Source: Nocardiopsis terrae (GTDB lineage: Bacteria; Actinomycetota; Actinomycetes; Streptosporangiales; Streptosporangiaceae). From it: DNA of 64,000 bases. The notes beneath the pieces are model-generated. The model ran no database searches. It was not told where the DNA came from and saw nothing but the letters and a program-made list of their open reading frames with translations. Both the position numbers and the translations under genes were made by a program. Of the stretch, positions 1 to 11,900 are shown in pieces. Where the stretch lies: NCBI RefSeq assembly GCF_014651695.1, contig NZ_BMXJ01000006.1, forward strand, positions 1 through 64,000, written 5' to 3'. How positions within the stretch are numbered: position 1 is the stretch's first letter; each line of letters opens with the position of its first letter.

Positions 1-3000
1 GGGGTGGCGTATGGGGCGCGGTGTGGGGGTGGTGTGCCGGGGTGGTCTGGGTTGTCGGTGCAGTATGCGGATTACGCGTTGTGGCAGCACAAACTCCTCG
101 CCGAGACCGAGGATCAGCAGAGTTTCATGGGGCGCCAGTTGGACTACTGGCGGGAACGGCTGGACGGGATCCCGGCGGAACTCGACATCGCCACCGACCG
201 TCCGCGCCCGGCGATCCCGCGTCACCACTCCGAAGCGATCCTGTTCAACCTCGACGAAGGCCTCCACTCCGCGTTGTTGAGTATGTGCGGGCGCCACGGC
301 GTGAGCCTGTTCATGGTTCTGCACGCGGGTCTGGCGGCGTTGTTGTCGCGTATGGGTGCGGGTGCGGATGTTCCGATCGGGACCCCGGTGGCCGGGCGCG
401 GGGACGACCGGTTGGAGGATCTGGTCGGGTTCTTCGTGAACACGTTGGTTCTGCGGACGGATCTTTCCGGGGATCCGAGTTTCGCTGAGTTGTTGGGGCG
501 GGTGCGGTCGACGGATCTGGGGGCGTTCGATCATCAGGACGTTCCCTTCGAGCGGGTGGTGGAGGAGGTGAACCCGCAGCGTTCGTTGTCGCGCAATCCG
601 CTGTTCCAGGTCCTCCTCGCACTCCAGAACACCCCCGACGCCGAATTCGACCTCCCCGGGCTCCGCACGACTCCTGAGCCCGTCGACCTGGGCGCGGCCA
701 AGTTCGACCTCACGTTCAACATGGCGGAACGGTACGCGGACGACGGGTCACCGGCCGGGATCGAGTCCGTACTGGAGTTCAGTACCGACCTGTACGACCG
801 AGCCACGGCCCAAGCCCTGACCTCGCGCCTGGTACGCCTGCTGGAAGCGGCCGCGGCCGACCCGGACACCCCCGTCGGCTCCGTCGAGCTGCTCGATCCC
901 GCGGAACGCGCGCGCGTTCTGGAGGGGTGGAATGCTACTGACCACGACCCGGAGCGCGCGGACTCGACGCTGCACCACCGTTTCGCCGAACAGGCGGGCA
1001 GGACACCCGACGCTGTCGCCGTGGACGATGGCTGGACACAGCTGACGTACGCCCAGTTGGAAGCGTGCGCCAACCGGCTCGCTCACCGCCTCGTGGACCT
1101 CTGGGTCGGCGCCGGGACACCGGTCGCCGTGCTCCAAGAGCGTTCAGTCCACCTGGTCGTGACCACGCTGGCGATCCTCAAGGCGGGCGGTGCCTACGTT
1201 CCCCTCCACATCGGCCTGCCGTCCGAACGTATGAGATACACGCTCCGGGACACGGGGACGCGCGTGCTCGTCACCGACACGGCGATGCGTGCTTCCGGCG
1301 TCGAGTTCGGCATGCCGACCGTCGTCGTCGACGACGATCCGACGGCGGGCCACGGTACCGACCGCGCTCCGGTCGTGGACGTGCGTCCCGAGTCCCTCGC
1401 CTACGTGATGTACACCTCGGGTTCGACAGGGGTTCCGAAGGGCATCGGCGTGACCCATCGGGGGGCGATCGAGCTGGCGCTGGACCGGTGCTGGGACTCC
1501 GGCCCTGGAAGCCGGATCCTCATGCACTCGCCCTACGCGTTCGATATCTCCACCTTCGAACTGTGGACCCCGCTCCTGAGCGGTGGGACCATCGTGGTGG
1601 CTCCGCGGGGGGAGGTCGACGCCGCCGTGCTACGGCGGGTCCTGCCGCAGGGGCGCGTCACCTCGCTCCTGCTCACCGCCGGCCTCTTCGGTGTGATCGC
1701 CGACGAGGCACCCCACGTCTTCGCGACCGTACGCGAGGTGTGGACGGGAGGCGACGTCGTACCGCCGACCGCCGTACGGCGCGTGCTGGAAAGCTGCCCG
1801 GGAGTCGTCGTGAAGGTCCTCTACGGACCCACCGAGACGACGCTTGGCCGCACGTGGGACCGGTTCACCGATGCGACCGCCGTACCAGACAGCGTGCCGA
1901 TCGGCCGACCGCTCGACAACACCAGGGCCTACGTGCTCGACGCCGCACTGCGGCCGGTGCCGCCCGGTGTACCGGGAGAGCTGTACCTGGCGGGAACGGC
2001 ACTGGCTCGAGGGTACGTCGGCCGCCCCGACTTCACGGCCGAACGTTTCGTCGCCGACCCCTTCGGCCTCGGCGGATCGCGAATGTACCGCACGGGAGAC
2101 GCGGTCCGCTGGCGGTCCGACGGCATCCTCGACTTCCTCGGCCGGGTCGACGACCAGGTCAAGATCCGCGGTCACCGCGTGGAACCGGGCGAGGTCGAGA
2201 CAGCCATCGCCGCCTACCCCGGTATCGCGCGCGCCGCGGTGGTCGGGAGGAAGCACCCCGCGGGGGACACGGTGCTGGCGGCCTATCTCGTACCCGAACC
2301 CGGCGAGGACACGCCGGACACGGACGCCCTGCGCTCCGCGCTCCACGGGGTGTTGCCCGACTACATGATCCCGACCGGCCTGACCGTCGTCCCGACCCTG
2401 CCCCTCACACCCAACGGCAAACTGGACCGGTCGGCGCTGCCCGAGCCGGAGTGGGTGCGGCGGACGACGGGCCGTCCGCCCCGGGGACCGGGCGAGGAGA
2501 CGCTCTGCCGACTGTTCGAAGACGTGCTCGGTGCCGACCGAGTGACCGTCGACGACAACTTCTTCGACCTGGGCGGCCACTCGCTGCTCGCCGTGCGCCT
2601 GATGGCGAGGGTCAACGAGACCCTGGGCACGGAGATGGCACCGCGCTCGCTGTTCGAGGCACCGACGGTCGCGGAACTCGGTGACCGGATCACCCGGGGC
2701 GCCGGTTCCGGACAGTCCCTGGAGGTCGTTCTCCCGCTTCGTCCCGGGGGCCAAGCACCACCGTTCTTCTGTGTTCATCCAGCGGGGGGCTTCGGATGGC
2801 CCTACGCTGCGCTGCTCGGGGCACTGCCGCCAGACCAGCCGGTGTACGCCCTCCAAGCGCGAGGCCTGGCGGAGGAAGCGACGAAGCTGCCCGGGGACAT
2901 CCACGAAATGGCCCGTGAGTACGCCGAGCGGATCCGCGCCGTCGTACCCTCGGGGCCGGTGCGTCTGCTCGGCTGGTCGTTCGGTGGCATCGTCGCGCAC

Positions 3001-3504
3001 GCGCTCGCCTGTCGGCTGGAGGCCATGGGGACACCCGTGGAGTTTCTCGCGATCCTCGACGGCTACCCCGACGCCTACACGGAGGACGCCCCCGAGGTAG
3101 GGGAGGAGGACGCCCTCGCGGTACTGCTCGACGCGGCGGGGTCGGACCGGACCCTCATCGGCCCCGCTGTCGACCGGCGCAGGGTGATGGCGGCGCTGCG
3201 TGACTCCGGCAGCGCCCTGGCCAGCCTGGACGAGAAGGCGATCGAGCGTGTGGTCCGGGTGTTCCTCAACAACACCGCGCTGATTCGCGGGTACCGTCCC
3301 GAACGCTTCGACGGTGACCTGTTCTTCGTGGGTGCCGAGCGCGGCCACGCCGACACGGGGCTGACCCCCGACGCGTGGCGCCCCTACGTCGCGGGCGAGG
3401 TCACGACGCACTGGGTGGACAGTGACCACGCGTCCATGGGGCGAACCGACGTCCTCACGGCAATCGGCGGGCTGCTCTCCCGACAGCTGTCCGAACGGCC
3501 TTGA
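1..3504 (+). CDS. NRPS, C(partial)-A-T-TE, 5' end outside window
   Basis: Terminal nonribosomal peptide synthetase segment; the reading frame is open through base 1, so the protein starts upstream. Seen: the back half of a condensation domain (VQYADYALW near 58; [12 protein letters not shown] near 430; [10 protein letters not shown] near 540), an adenylation domain (about 960-2470; [11 protein letters not shown] near 1411, YGPTETT near 1820, [10 protein letters not shown] near 2413), a carrier domain (LGGHSLLA near 2570) and a type I thioesterase (GWSFGG near 2971, Asp in ILDGYPD near 3055, His in DSDHASM near 3421). By eye the specificity residues read about D-I-F-L-W-G-L-L-G-K. This resembles hydroxyphenylglycine-type codes at several positions but matches no code I know. 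The TE implies release or cyclisation of a peptide. A DpgC gene follows within 41 bases, consistent with an arylglycine as last residue (inference). Confidence 0.95.
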   Translation, partial: GVAYGARCGGGVPGWSGLSVQYADYALWQHKLLAETEDQQSFMGRQLDYWRERLDGIPAELDIATDRPRPAIPRHHSEAILFNLDEGLHSALLSMCGRHGVSLFMVLHAGLAALLSRMGAGADVPIGTPVAGRGDDRLEDLVGFFVNTLVLRTDLSGDPSFAELLGRVRSTDLGAFDHQDVPFERVVEEVNPQRSLSRNPLFQVLLALQNTPDAEFDLPGLRTTPEPVDLGAAKFDLTFNMAERYADDGSPAGIESVLEFSTDLYDRATAQALTSRLVRLLEAAAADPDTPVGSVELLDPAERARVLEGWNATDHDPERADSTLHHRFAEQAGRTPDAVAVDDGWTQLTYAQLEACANRLAHRLVDLWVGAGTPVAVLQERSVHLVVTTLAILKAGGAYVPLHIGLPSERMRYTLRDTGTRVLVTDTAMRASGVEFGMPTVVVDDDPTAGHGTDRAPVVDVRPESLAYVMYTSGSTGVPKGIGVTHRGAIELALDRCWDSGPGSRILMHSPYAFDISTFELWTPLLSGGTIVVAPRGEVDAAVLRRVLPQGRVTSLLLTAGLFGVIADEAPHVFATVREVWTGGDVVPPTAVRRVLESCPGVVVKVLYGPTETTLGRTWDRFTDATAVPDSVPIGRPLDNTRAYVLDAALRPVPPGVPGELYLAGTALARGYVGRPDFTAERFVADPFGLGGSRMYRTGDAVRWRSDGILDFLGRVDDQVKIRGHRVEPGEVETAIAAYPGIARAAVVGRKHPAGDTVLAAYLVPEPGEDTPDTDALRSALHGVLPDYMIPTGLTVVPTLPLTPNGKLDRSALPEPEWVRRTTGRPPRGPGEETLCRLFEDVLGADRVTVDDNFFDLGGHSLLAVRLMARVNETLGTEMAPRSLFEAPTVAELGDRITRGAGSGQSLEVVLPLRPGGQAPPFFCVHPAGGFGWPYAALLGALPPDQPVYALQARGLAEEATKLPGDIHEMAREYAERIRAVVPSGPVRLLGWSFGGIVAHALACRLEAMGTPVEFLAILDGYPDAYTEDAPEVGEEDALAVLLDAAGSDRTLIGPAVDRRRVMAALRDSGSALASLDEKAIERVVRVFLNNTALIRGYRPERFDGDLFFVGAERGHADTGLTPDAWRPYVAGEVTTHWVDSDHASMGRTDVLTAIGGLLSRQLSERP

Positions 3505-3544
3505 CCCCCTGACCAATCGACGACGACCATGCGGAGGCACAGCC

Positions 3545-4912
3545 GTGCGACTCGACATCCCGGCCGACGGACCCGGCACGCCGATGAGTGGCATCGACGC
3601 CCCGGCCCTGACCGGAGACCTGACCGCGGACCGGCTCTCTGCCGCTGACTACCTGGAGGCGGTGACCGCGTACGTCGACGCCCTCCCCGCGCGCCCGGAC
3701 AGGTCGGCGGACGAGCGCCGCGCGGCGGAACACGCACACGGCCGGGCACGGCGCGTACGCCGGGATTTCCTGAACACGCACGTTGAAGGGCTCTACACCG
3801 AACTCACCGACGGGCTGACACGGGCGCCGCGGTTCGAGGAACTGTCCGAGACCGCGGCGGAGGCCGTTCCAGGCCTGGTCCCCGGCCCCAAGCGGCTCGC
3901 GGAGGAGGCCGCCCGCTGCCAAGCGGACAAGGAGGGGTGGGAGATCGACCAGGGGCTGTTCTTCGCCGCCGTGCTCGCCCGTGCTCGGACCGGCGATCAC
4001 CTGCTCCGTTCCATGCTCGCCCCGACACCCCGGGCGCTGTCCCTGCTGGGGGAGTTCCGCAGACGCGGACACGTCGACCTGGGCGTGGCGACACTGACGA
4101 ACCGCGGCGGGGTCGGTCACCTGGAACTGGCCAACCACGACTGCCTCAACGCGGAGGACGACGCGGCGGTCGAGGCGTTGGAGACGGGTACGGACCTGGT
4201 CCTTCTGGACGACAGCGTGCGGGTGGGCGTGCTGCGGGGCGCGCCGATGAACCACACGCGGTACCGGGGGCGGCGGGTGTTCAGCGCGGGGGTCAACCTC
4301 ACTCACCTGTACGAGGGCGGGATCTCTCTCGCCGGGTTCATGCTTCGCCGCGAGGCCGGGTACATCGCCAAGATCATGCGTGGTCTCCACCGGAACCAGG
4401 CGGGACCGGCCGCCCTGTGGTCCGGTGACGACAAGCCGTGGGTCGGGGCCGTGGACGCTTTCGCCATCGGGGGCGGGATGCAGATCCTGCTCGCGCTGGA
4501 CGGCGTTGTCGCGGAGGAGGGGGTCTACGCCGCGCTTCCCGCGATGGAGGAAGGGCTGATCCCGGGGCTGGCCAACCTGCGGCTGCCCCGCTTGGTGGGG
4601 GCCAGGGCCGCGCGCCGCATCATCTTCACCGGTGAGCAGATCCACGCGAGCGCTCCGGAGGCCCCACTCGTCTTCGACGAGGTCGTCCCCACCCGGGGCA
4701 TGGACTCCGCGGTGGAACGGGCCGCGACGAGGCTGGCCGAGCCCGCGGTCCCCGCCAACCGCCGGGCGCTCGGCGCCGGCGAGGAACCGCCGGACCTCTT
4801 CCGCCGCTACCTGGCCAGGTACGCGCTGGACCAAGCGTTTCGGATGTACAGCGACGATCTGATCGCCAATCTCGAACGGACCTGGATCAGGAGGGGGACG
4901 GGGCGTGAGTGA
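3545..4912 (+). CDS. dpgC: DpgC-type (3,5-dihydroxyphenyl)acetyl-CoA 1,2-dioxygenase
   Basis: Cofactor-independent dioxygenase of the crotonase/enoyl-CoA hydratase superfamily. It converts 3,5-dihydroxyphenylacetyl-CoA to 3,5-dihydroxyphenylglyoxylate on the path to dihydroxyphenylglycine. Seen: the DpgC-specific stretches MNHTRYRGRRVFSAGVNL, AGFMLRREAGYIAKI, KPWVGAVDAFAIGGGMQ and EEGLIPGLANLRL, the crotonase core with its oxyanion-hole glycines. Length about 455 aa is close to vancomycin-type DpgC. Start chosen at GTG 3545 because GGAGG (3533-3537) sits 7 bases upstream; a longer frame would overlap the NRPS. DpgA, DpgB, DpgD and the aminotransferase are not in the window and would have to lie upstream. 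The stop overlaps the next start by 8 bases. Confidence 0.93.
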   Translation: MRLDIPADGPGTPMSGIDAPALTGDLTADRLSAADYLEAVTAYVDALPARPDRSADERRAAEHAHGRARRVRRDFLNTHVEGLYTELTDGLTRAPRFEELSETAAEAVPGLVPGPKRLAEEAARCQADKEGWEIDQGLFFAAVLARARTGDHLLRSMLAPTPRALSLLGEFRRRGHVDLGVATLTNRGGVGHLELANHDCLNAEDDAAVEALETGTDLVLLDDSVRVGVLRGAPMNHTRYRGRRVFSAGVNLTHLYEGGISLAGFMLRREAGYIAKIMRGLHRNQAGPAALWSGDDKPWVGAVDAFAIGGGMQILLALDGVVAEEGVYAALPAMEEGLIPGLANLRLPRLVGARAARRIIFTGEQIHASAPEAPLVFDEVVPTRGMDSAVERAATRLAEPAVPANRRALGAGEEPPDLFRRYLARYALDQAFRMYSDDLIANLERTWIRRGTGRE

Positions 4913-5741
4913 CGGTCTCCCCGCCGAGGCGCGTGCGTGGCTCCGTCGCGCGCGGCCACGTCCGAACGCCCGCGTGCGGCTGCTGTGCTTCCCCCACGGA
5001 GGAGGAGCGGCGAGCGCGTACAAGCGGTGGACCGGCCTGCTGCCGGATGACATCGAGTTGTCCGTGGTCCAGTACCCCGGGCACGAGGACCGCGTCACCG
5101 AGCCCCTGGTCGAGGATGTTCGACGGATCTCGTCGCACGCCGCCGAGGCGGTCGGTCTCCTGCTGGACCGGCCGTTCGCTCTCTACGGACACAGTATGGG
5201 AGCACTGGTCGCCTTCGAGACGGCGCTTGTTCTGGAGAGGAGGGGAACGGCCCCGGCCGCGCTGATCGTCTCGGGGATGCCAGCCCCGCAGCGAACGCGC
5301 CCGGGGACGGTGCACACGGGCACTGACACCGAGGTCATCGCTGAGCTGCGCAGGCTGGCCGGCGTGTCGGAGGAGCTTCTCGCCGATCCCGGGATGCGGG
5401 AGATCATCGTTCCCGTCAGCCGCAACGACTACGGAGCCGTCGAACGCTATCGCCACCGACCCGGAGACGCGGTGACGACCCCGATCACCGTCCACCGCGC
5501 CTCCGGGGACCCCGAGCTCAGCGCCGGCGAGGCGGTGGCCTGGGCGGACGTCACTACCGGGGGGCTCCACGAGCGCGTCTTCCCCGGCTCCCACTTCCAC
5601 GTATTCGAGGATCCCGGTCCCGTGATCGCCGACTTCGTGTCCACGCTCGCCCCCGAGTCAGTGCCACGTCAGGACCATGACAGCCACCGGGGCCACAATG
5701 CCACCGACGCAGACCGCTTCGACCGTAGGGAATCACTGTGA
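4905..5741 (+). CDS. Type II (editing) thioesterase
   Basis: Stand-alone alpha/beta-hydrolase that normally removes misprimed or stalled acyl groups from NRPS carrier domains. Seen: [17 protein letters not shown] near the N-terminus (oxyanion region), nucleophile motif GHSMGA (about residue 95-100), and the C-terminal histidine in FPGSHFHVF. Length 278 aa, with about 30 hydrophilic residues after the core. GTG start overlaps the dpgC stop by 8 bases; its own stop overlaps the MbtH start by 4 bases, so translation is coupled. It is distinct from the two TE domains fused to the NRPS proteins on either side. Confidence 0.93.
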   Translation: MSDGLPAEARAWLRRARPRPNARVRLLCFPHGGGAASAYKRWTGLLPDDIELSVVQYPGHEDRVTEPLVEDVRRISSHAAEAVGLLLDRPFALYGHSMGALVAFETALVLERRGTAPAALIVSGMPAPQRTRPGTVHTGTDTEVIAELRRLAGVSEELLADPGMREIIVPVSRNDYGAVERYRHRPGDAVTTPITVHRASGDPELSAGEAVAWADVTTGGLHERVFPGSHFHVFEDPGPVIADFVSTLAPESVPRQDHDSHRGHNATDADRFDRRESL

Positions 5742-5956
5742 GCAACCCTTTTGAGGACGCCGACGGTAGCTTCCACGTCTTGGTCAACGAGGAGGGACAG
5801 CACTCCCTGTGGCCGTCGTTCGCCGAGGTCCCCCAGGGGTGGAACCCGGTCCTGCGCGACGTCGACCGCGATGAGGCGTTGGAGTACGTCGACGCGAACT
5901 GGACGGATATGCGCCCCCGAAGTCTCGTGGAGGCGATGGAGCGGAGCGTTCGGTGA
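5738..5956 (+). CDS. MbtH-like NRPS chaperone
   Basis: 72-aa MbtH family protein; these bind and activate adenylation domains of NRPSs. Seen: N-terminal SNPFEDADG, central [19 protein letters not shown], and the conserved [11 protein letters not shown] near the C-terminus. GTG start overlaps the thioesterase stop by 4 bases; its stop overlaps the following NRPS start by 4 bases. The direct partner is therefore probably the adenylation domain of the downstream NRPS, possibly also that of the upstream one. Confidence 0.97.
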   Translation: MSNPFEDADGSFHVLVNEEGQHSLWPSFAEVPQGWNPVLRDVDRDEALEYVDANWTDMRPRSLVEAMERSVR

Positions 5957-8900
5957 GCGTGGCCGACACCGCGAGCCGCGGGGACGACACGGAGGAGGGG
6001 CCGGATTCCGTCCGTGCCGTCCCCCTCACGGAGGAGCAGGTCGGACTGCTCGCCCACGACGGTGCCGACCCTGACCTGGCGTCCTACGACGTCCCGCTGG
6101 CTCTGGACCTACGGGGCGACCTGGACGTGGACGCCCTGGAACGGGCCCTGGCGCTCGTCATGGAACGGCACCCGTTGTTGAACGCGTACGTGGTGCACTC
6201 ACCCCGGCTCGAGCTCCGGTTGCGGCCGGGAAACGCGCCACGCATGGAGCGGCGGTCGGGTGTCGGTACCGACGCGGTCTCCCTGCTAGCCGAGGCCGGT
6301 GGGCCGATCGACCTGGAGACGGGGGTCTCACGCACCCTCCTGTTCCAGCACGCCCCCGACCACCACACGCTCCTGCTCCTCGTGCACCACGTCGTCATCG
6401 ACGGAGAGTCCGTCGCGATCCTCCTGAGGGACGTGATCGCCGCCTACGAGCACGGGGAGGTCCCCGGGCCGCCGCCGGCCGACTTCGCCGACTACGTCAC
6501 GGCGCGCGAGGCGGAAGCCGAGGCCGCAGGCGACGACGTCCGCCTGCGGGAGTTCTGGCGCGACCGCCTGTCCGACGCCGACGTCGCAGTCGACCTCCCC
6601 CTGGACACCCCCGGAGGGTCACCGACCCGATGGGCGAACGTGGAGGTCGAGATCGGTCCAGGGACACGGGAGCGCATGCGCGAGCTGTCCCGGACCCGTC
6701 GGGTGGGCACGGCGGCGATCCTGCTGGGCGCGTACCTGCGCGCGCTGTCGACCTACGCGCGCCAGGACGTCCCGGCCGCCGGCGTGCCCTTCGGCATGCG
6801 CGGGGATCCCCGGTTCGAGGCCACCGTCGGCTACTTCGTCCGCACGCTCCTGGTCCGGTCCCCGGAGACGGAGGGGACCGCGGGTGAGTACGTGACCCGT
6901 GTGCAGAGGGAACTGGCGCGCGTGGTGGACCACTCGAGCCTGCCGTTCCCACGCGTCCGCGAACTCACGCGCGCTGCCGGTGCGGCGGGTGAGGAGCCCT
7001 TCAACTGTGCCTTCGTGCTGCAGAACTGGGCCGACACCTCCGCGGCGGCTGACCAGGGAGTGACCGTCCGCGGTCTGCGCGTCCACTGGAGACAGGACAT
7101 CCATGCCCCCGGGCTCGGAACCCTGACCCTGGAGCTCTACGAGAGCCACACCGGCGTGCGCGGACGCCTGAAGTATGACGCGGCCCTGATCACCGAACCG
7201 ACGGCGGAAGCGATCGCGGAGCATCTCGTCACACTCGTCGAGCAGATCGTCGACACCCCAGATCGCGCCGTCCGAGACCTCGACGGGATCGGCCCCGGGG
7301 CGCGAGCCGTCCTGGACCGACTGAGCGAGACCGACCGCACCGTACCGGACACCGACGTCGACGCGCTGCTGCGTGAGCGCGTCTCGGCGCGGCCCGACGC
7401 CACGGCGGTCGAGTTCGGCGACCGATCACTGACCTACGGAGAACTGGACGCCCGCGTTGACGCCATCGCTTCCGGGCTCGCTGCCGCCGGTGTCGAGCCC
7501 GGCGATCGGGTCGGGGTGCTGCTGCCCCGGAGTGAGGACACCGTCGCCGCGCTGCTGGGGATCGTTCGCGGGGGTGCGGCCTATGTGCCGCTGGACCCCG
7601 ACCATCCGAAGGACCGCGGTGCCCACATCGTGGCGAGCAGCGGTATGCGGTTCGTGCTGGTCACGGACGCGACGGCGGCGGTGTGCCCTGACGGTCCGCG
7701 CCCCCTACACCTCGACGACCTGGGTTGGGGCGAGGCGGACCCCGGCGGGGTCCCCTCGCCCGACGCCGCCCTGCACGTCCTCTACACGTCCGGGTCGACG
7801 GGTGTGCCCAAGGGCGTACGGCTGAGCCACCGAGCGCTCGTGACGGACATCCTCGCGGCGATCCGGCACTTCGGGGTCGGCCCTGACGACACCGTCCTCC
7901 TCAAGGCACCGTTGACCTTCGACGTCAGCGCGCACGAGATGCTCGTCGCTCTCCTCTCCGGCGCATGCCTCGTGGTGGCGCCGCCCGACGCCGAGCGTGA
8001 TACCGACCTGCTCGCCGAGACCCTCCAACGGCACGGTGTGACCCTCACCCACCTCGTTCCCGCGCAGCTGCGGCTGCTGGTGGAGAGCGGCGGGTTGGCC
8101 GGAAACACCTCCCTACGCGCCGTGGTCAGCACGGGCGAGACGCTTCCCAACGACCTGCGTGCCGCGTTCGAGGCGGTGCACCCCGCGCGGTTGCACAACG
8201 CCTACGGCCCTACCGAGACCTCCTACTCGACCGTCTTCTCTTGGGACCGGGGCGACACGTCCTTCTGGACCCGCCGCGCCGACGTCCCGATCGGAGCACC
8301 GTTCGACAATGTCCGCTGCCACGTCCTCGACGAACGGCGTCGGCCACTGCCGCCCGGGGCTCCCGGTGAACTCTGGATCAGTGGAGGCACCGTCTCCGAC
8401 GGCTACGTCGGCGATCCTGAACGGACCGCTGACCGATACGTGACGCTCGGTCTGGGCCGGGGGCCCGAACGCTGCTACGCGACCGGTGACCTGGTGCGTT
8501 TGCTGCCCAACGGCGCACTAGCCCACCTGGGCCGCCTGGACGACCAGGTCAAGATCAACGGCAACCGTGTTGAACTCGGCGAGGTGCGCGCGGCTCTGGT
8601 CGGGATTGACGGCGTGCTCGACGCGGCCGTCCACACGGTTCCGCACGACCATGGAGGGTCGCGGATCGTCGCGCACGTGGTCACCGATCACCCGGCCGAC
8701 ACGCGTGCCCTCCGTGAGGCCGCCGGACTGGCGCTCCCCGCGCACATGGTGCCCTCACGCTTCGTGCTGGTGCCCTCCATCCCCCTGCTCGCCAACGGCA
8801 AGACCGACCGTCGGGCGCTGGAGGAGATCGCGCGGTCCGTCGAACGGGATCCGCCCGAGGAGGCGACACGGACAGCCGAGGAGGCGCCCCGGGAACCGTC

Positions 8901-11900
8901 TCGACAGCCCCTCCCGGACGGTCGCCGCCGCGAGGAGGCCACTGGTGCGCCGGCCCTACCGGTACTGCGCGAGATCTGGGACGAACTCCTGGGGGAGGGC
9001 AGCGACGAGGACCAGTTCTACGAGGTCGGCGGGGACTCGATTCTGGCCATGCAGCTCGTCTCCCGGCTCCGCCGTGCCGGATACGGCATCGGCGCCCGGG
9101 ACATCGCCCGCCATCCGGTGCGGTCCGACCTCGCGGCCTTTCTCGACGCCGGGCCGAGTCCGTCCGAGGGCGCCGTGGCCGCCCCGTCTCCCGGTGAGGC
9201 GCCGAGGCGGGAGCCCGGCACGGAGCTCGCGCCGGTCCAATCATGGTTCTTCCGGCATGTGCGCACCGACCGTCACCAATGGAACCAGTCCGTCCTACTC
9301 GATCTTGCGGGCCCGGTCGACACCGGACACCTGCGTCTGGCACTCCAGGCCGTCGTGGCCGCGCATCCCGCGCTCTCGGCGCGCTTCGAGCCCGCCGGGC
9401 CGGACGGCTTCCGCATGGTTCCGGGCCGCCCCTTCGCCGCCGAGCCGCCCCGTGAAGTCCTGTGGGAGCGGGAGGTCCGCGATGAGCGAGAACTCGACCG
9501 GGCGCTGGAGGAGGCCGAAGCCAGCCTGGACCCGTTCGCCGGAACCCACGTCCGGGCTCTGCTGGTGCGATCCCACGACGGCCGCGAACAACTCCTCATC
9601 GCCATCCACCACCTGTGCGTCGACGGGGTCTCATGGAGGATCCTGGTCGAGGACCTGGAGTCGGCCCTGGGGTCGCTGGCGGAAGGCGCGCTCCCCGCGC
9701 TCCCTCCGGAGGCCCGGCGGTTCGACGAGTGGATCGCGGAAATGCCCGGTATCGCGGCACGTGAAGGCGGGGCCGAGTACTGGCGCGCGATCGCGGCTGA
9801 ACGGTCGGCCGCTGAGACGCTCCTGCTCACGACCCCGGCTCCGGACGAGAGTGACGTGCGCAGGGTCGAGTTCCGCCTCTCCCCGGAAGCCACCGCCCGA
9901 CTGACCGGTGAACTCCCCCGGAGGCTGGGACTGACCATCCACGAGGTGATGACGGGGGCCTTCTCCCACGCGCTCTCCAGGTGGCGTGGCGCGCGAACCG
10001 TCACCTTCGACGTGGAGACGCACGGCCGACACGGGTACGACGACCTGTTCCGTACGGTCGGATGGTTCACCTCGATCCACCCCGTCGTGCTCACGGGCGA
10101 CCGGTCGGTCGCGCCCGAGGTCTACCTGTCCCAGGTCGGACCTGCGCTGCGCAGCGTCCCCGACGGCGGGGTGGGGTTCGGCGCGTGCCGTGACTTCTCC
10201 ACGGACGCTTCGGTCCGGGACGCGCTTCGGAGCGTGGCTCCCGCCTTGGTGTGCTTCAACTACTACGGGCAGGCGGACCAGCTCGGCTCGACCGGTGTGT
10301 TCCGGATGTCGGACCGGCCGATCCCACGGGAGCACTCCGCGCGCTGTGAGCGCGTCTACGCGGTGGAGGCTTACGCGATCGTGCATGAGGGCCGCCTCAG
10401 GGCGGGACTGACGTGGGTGCCCAGCCTCGCCGACGGCGTCGACGAGAACGCTGTCCACGCCCTCGTCGACAGGACCCGGGAGATCCTCGGTGAACTCGCG
10501 GCCGACCCCTCGGACGGGCCGGCCAAAGCCCGTCCCCCGTCGGCCCCCGGGCGTGAGATCGTTCCCGTGACGCCTCAACAGCGCGGCCTGCTCCTCGACG
10601 CGCTCGCCCACCAGCACTCGGGACGCTACGTCGAGCAGCTCCACTGGGCTTGGAACGGCCCCCTGGACTTCGAGCGCTTCGCGCGCGCGTGGCAGGTCGT
10701 CGTCGACCGGAACGCCGCGCTCCGGATGGCCTTCGACTGGTCCAGCGACCCCGTCGTGGTCGTCGCCGACGACGTGGACGTCCGAGTGCGGCGCACAGCA
10801 CTGGGGGCGGCCGAGCGGGAGGACCTGCTGGTCGAAGACAGGCGACTCGGCTTCGACCTGGCCGAACCCGGACTGATCCGGGTCACTGTTGTTGATGAGG
10901 GTGACGACCAGCACCGTGTGCTCCTGACTTTCCATCACGCCGTGCTCGACGGGTGGAGCGTCTCCCTGCTCATTCAGGAGTTCTATCGCGCCTACGCGCG
11001 CCAGGGCCGGTTGGACGGGCCCGCCGTTCCCGACGCGCGCGACTACGCCCGCTGGATCGAGCGGTGCGATACCGCCCCGGCCCGTGACTTCTGGCGCCGG
11101 GCGATCCCCGCCGGACCGCTGGCCACTGCCCCCGGCCTGCCGGGAGATATGACCGGAGAGTCCGGTTACGGCCGCGTTGAACGCCGGGTCGATGCTGCCG
11201 ACGCCGAACGGTTGCGTTCGTGGGCGGCCGCCAGCGCGGCGACGGAGAGCGGAGCGCTGCATACCGCGTGGGCGCTGCTCCTGCGCAGGTGCGCATCCGA
11301 ACCGGGCTCCGTCCGGGTCTCCTTCGGGGTGACCGTCTCCGGTCGCGGCATCCCGCTCGAGGGAGCCGAACACATCCCAGGGCTGCTCATGAACTCGCTT
11401 CCCCTGGGGCTGGACGTGGACCCGGACACGCCCGTCCGGGAGCTGCTGACCCGTGCCCGGGAGGCCGCGTTCGACATGACTTCCTACGAGTGGACGTCCA
11501 CCGGCCAGATCCACGAGTGGAGCGGGCGGCCGACCGGGGAACCGCTCGTCGAGAGCATCGTGGTCGTCGAGAACTATCCCCGTACGAGCCGCGGACTCGA
11601 CCAGGAGCTGCGAGCGGCGGGTGTCACCGTGGGGCTGCCTGAGGCGCGAGGTTCGGAGACGGCTTTTCCGGTAGCGCTCCTGGCCCACCGTGACGCGGAC
11701 GGCAACCTGGTTCTCACACTGGTCCACGACCGGGCGCGCCTGGCCGACACGGAAGCCGTCCGCCTGGCCGATGTGCTGGAACGGCTTCTGTGTGGATTGC
11801 CCGCTCAGGACGAGGGCGCGGTCGTCGGGGACGTGCTCGACGGCGTTCCCGAGGAGTGGCTGCCCCACGTGTGCGTCGACCGGGTGCCCGCAGGGACCCT

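Noticed and set aside
1630..3594. Long leftward open frame opposite the first NRPS
   Set aside because: GC-rich shadow: the plus strand has unbroken NRPS motifs, the minus translation has none.
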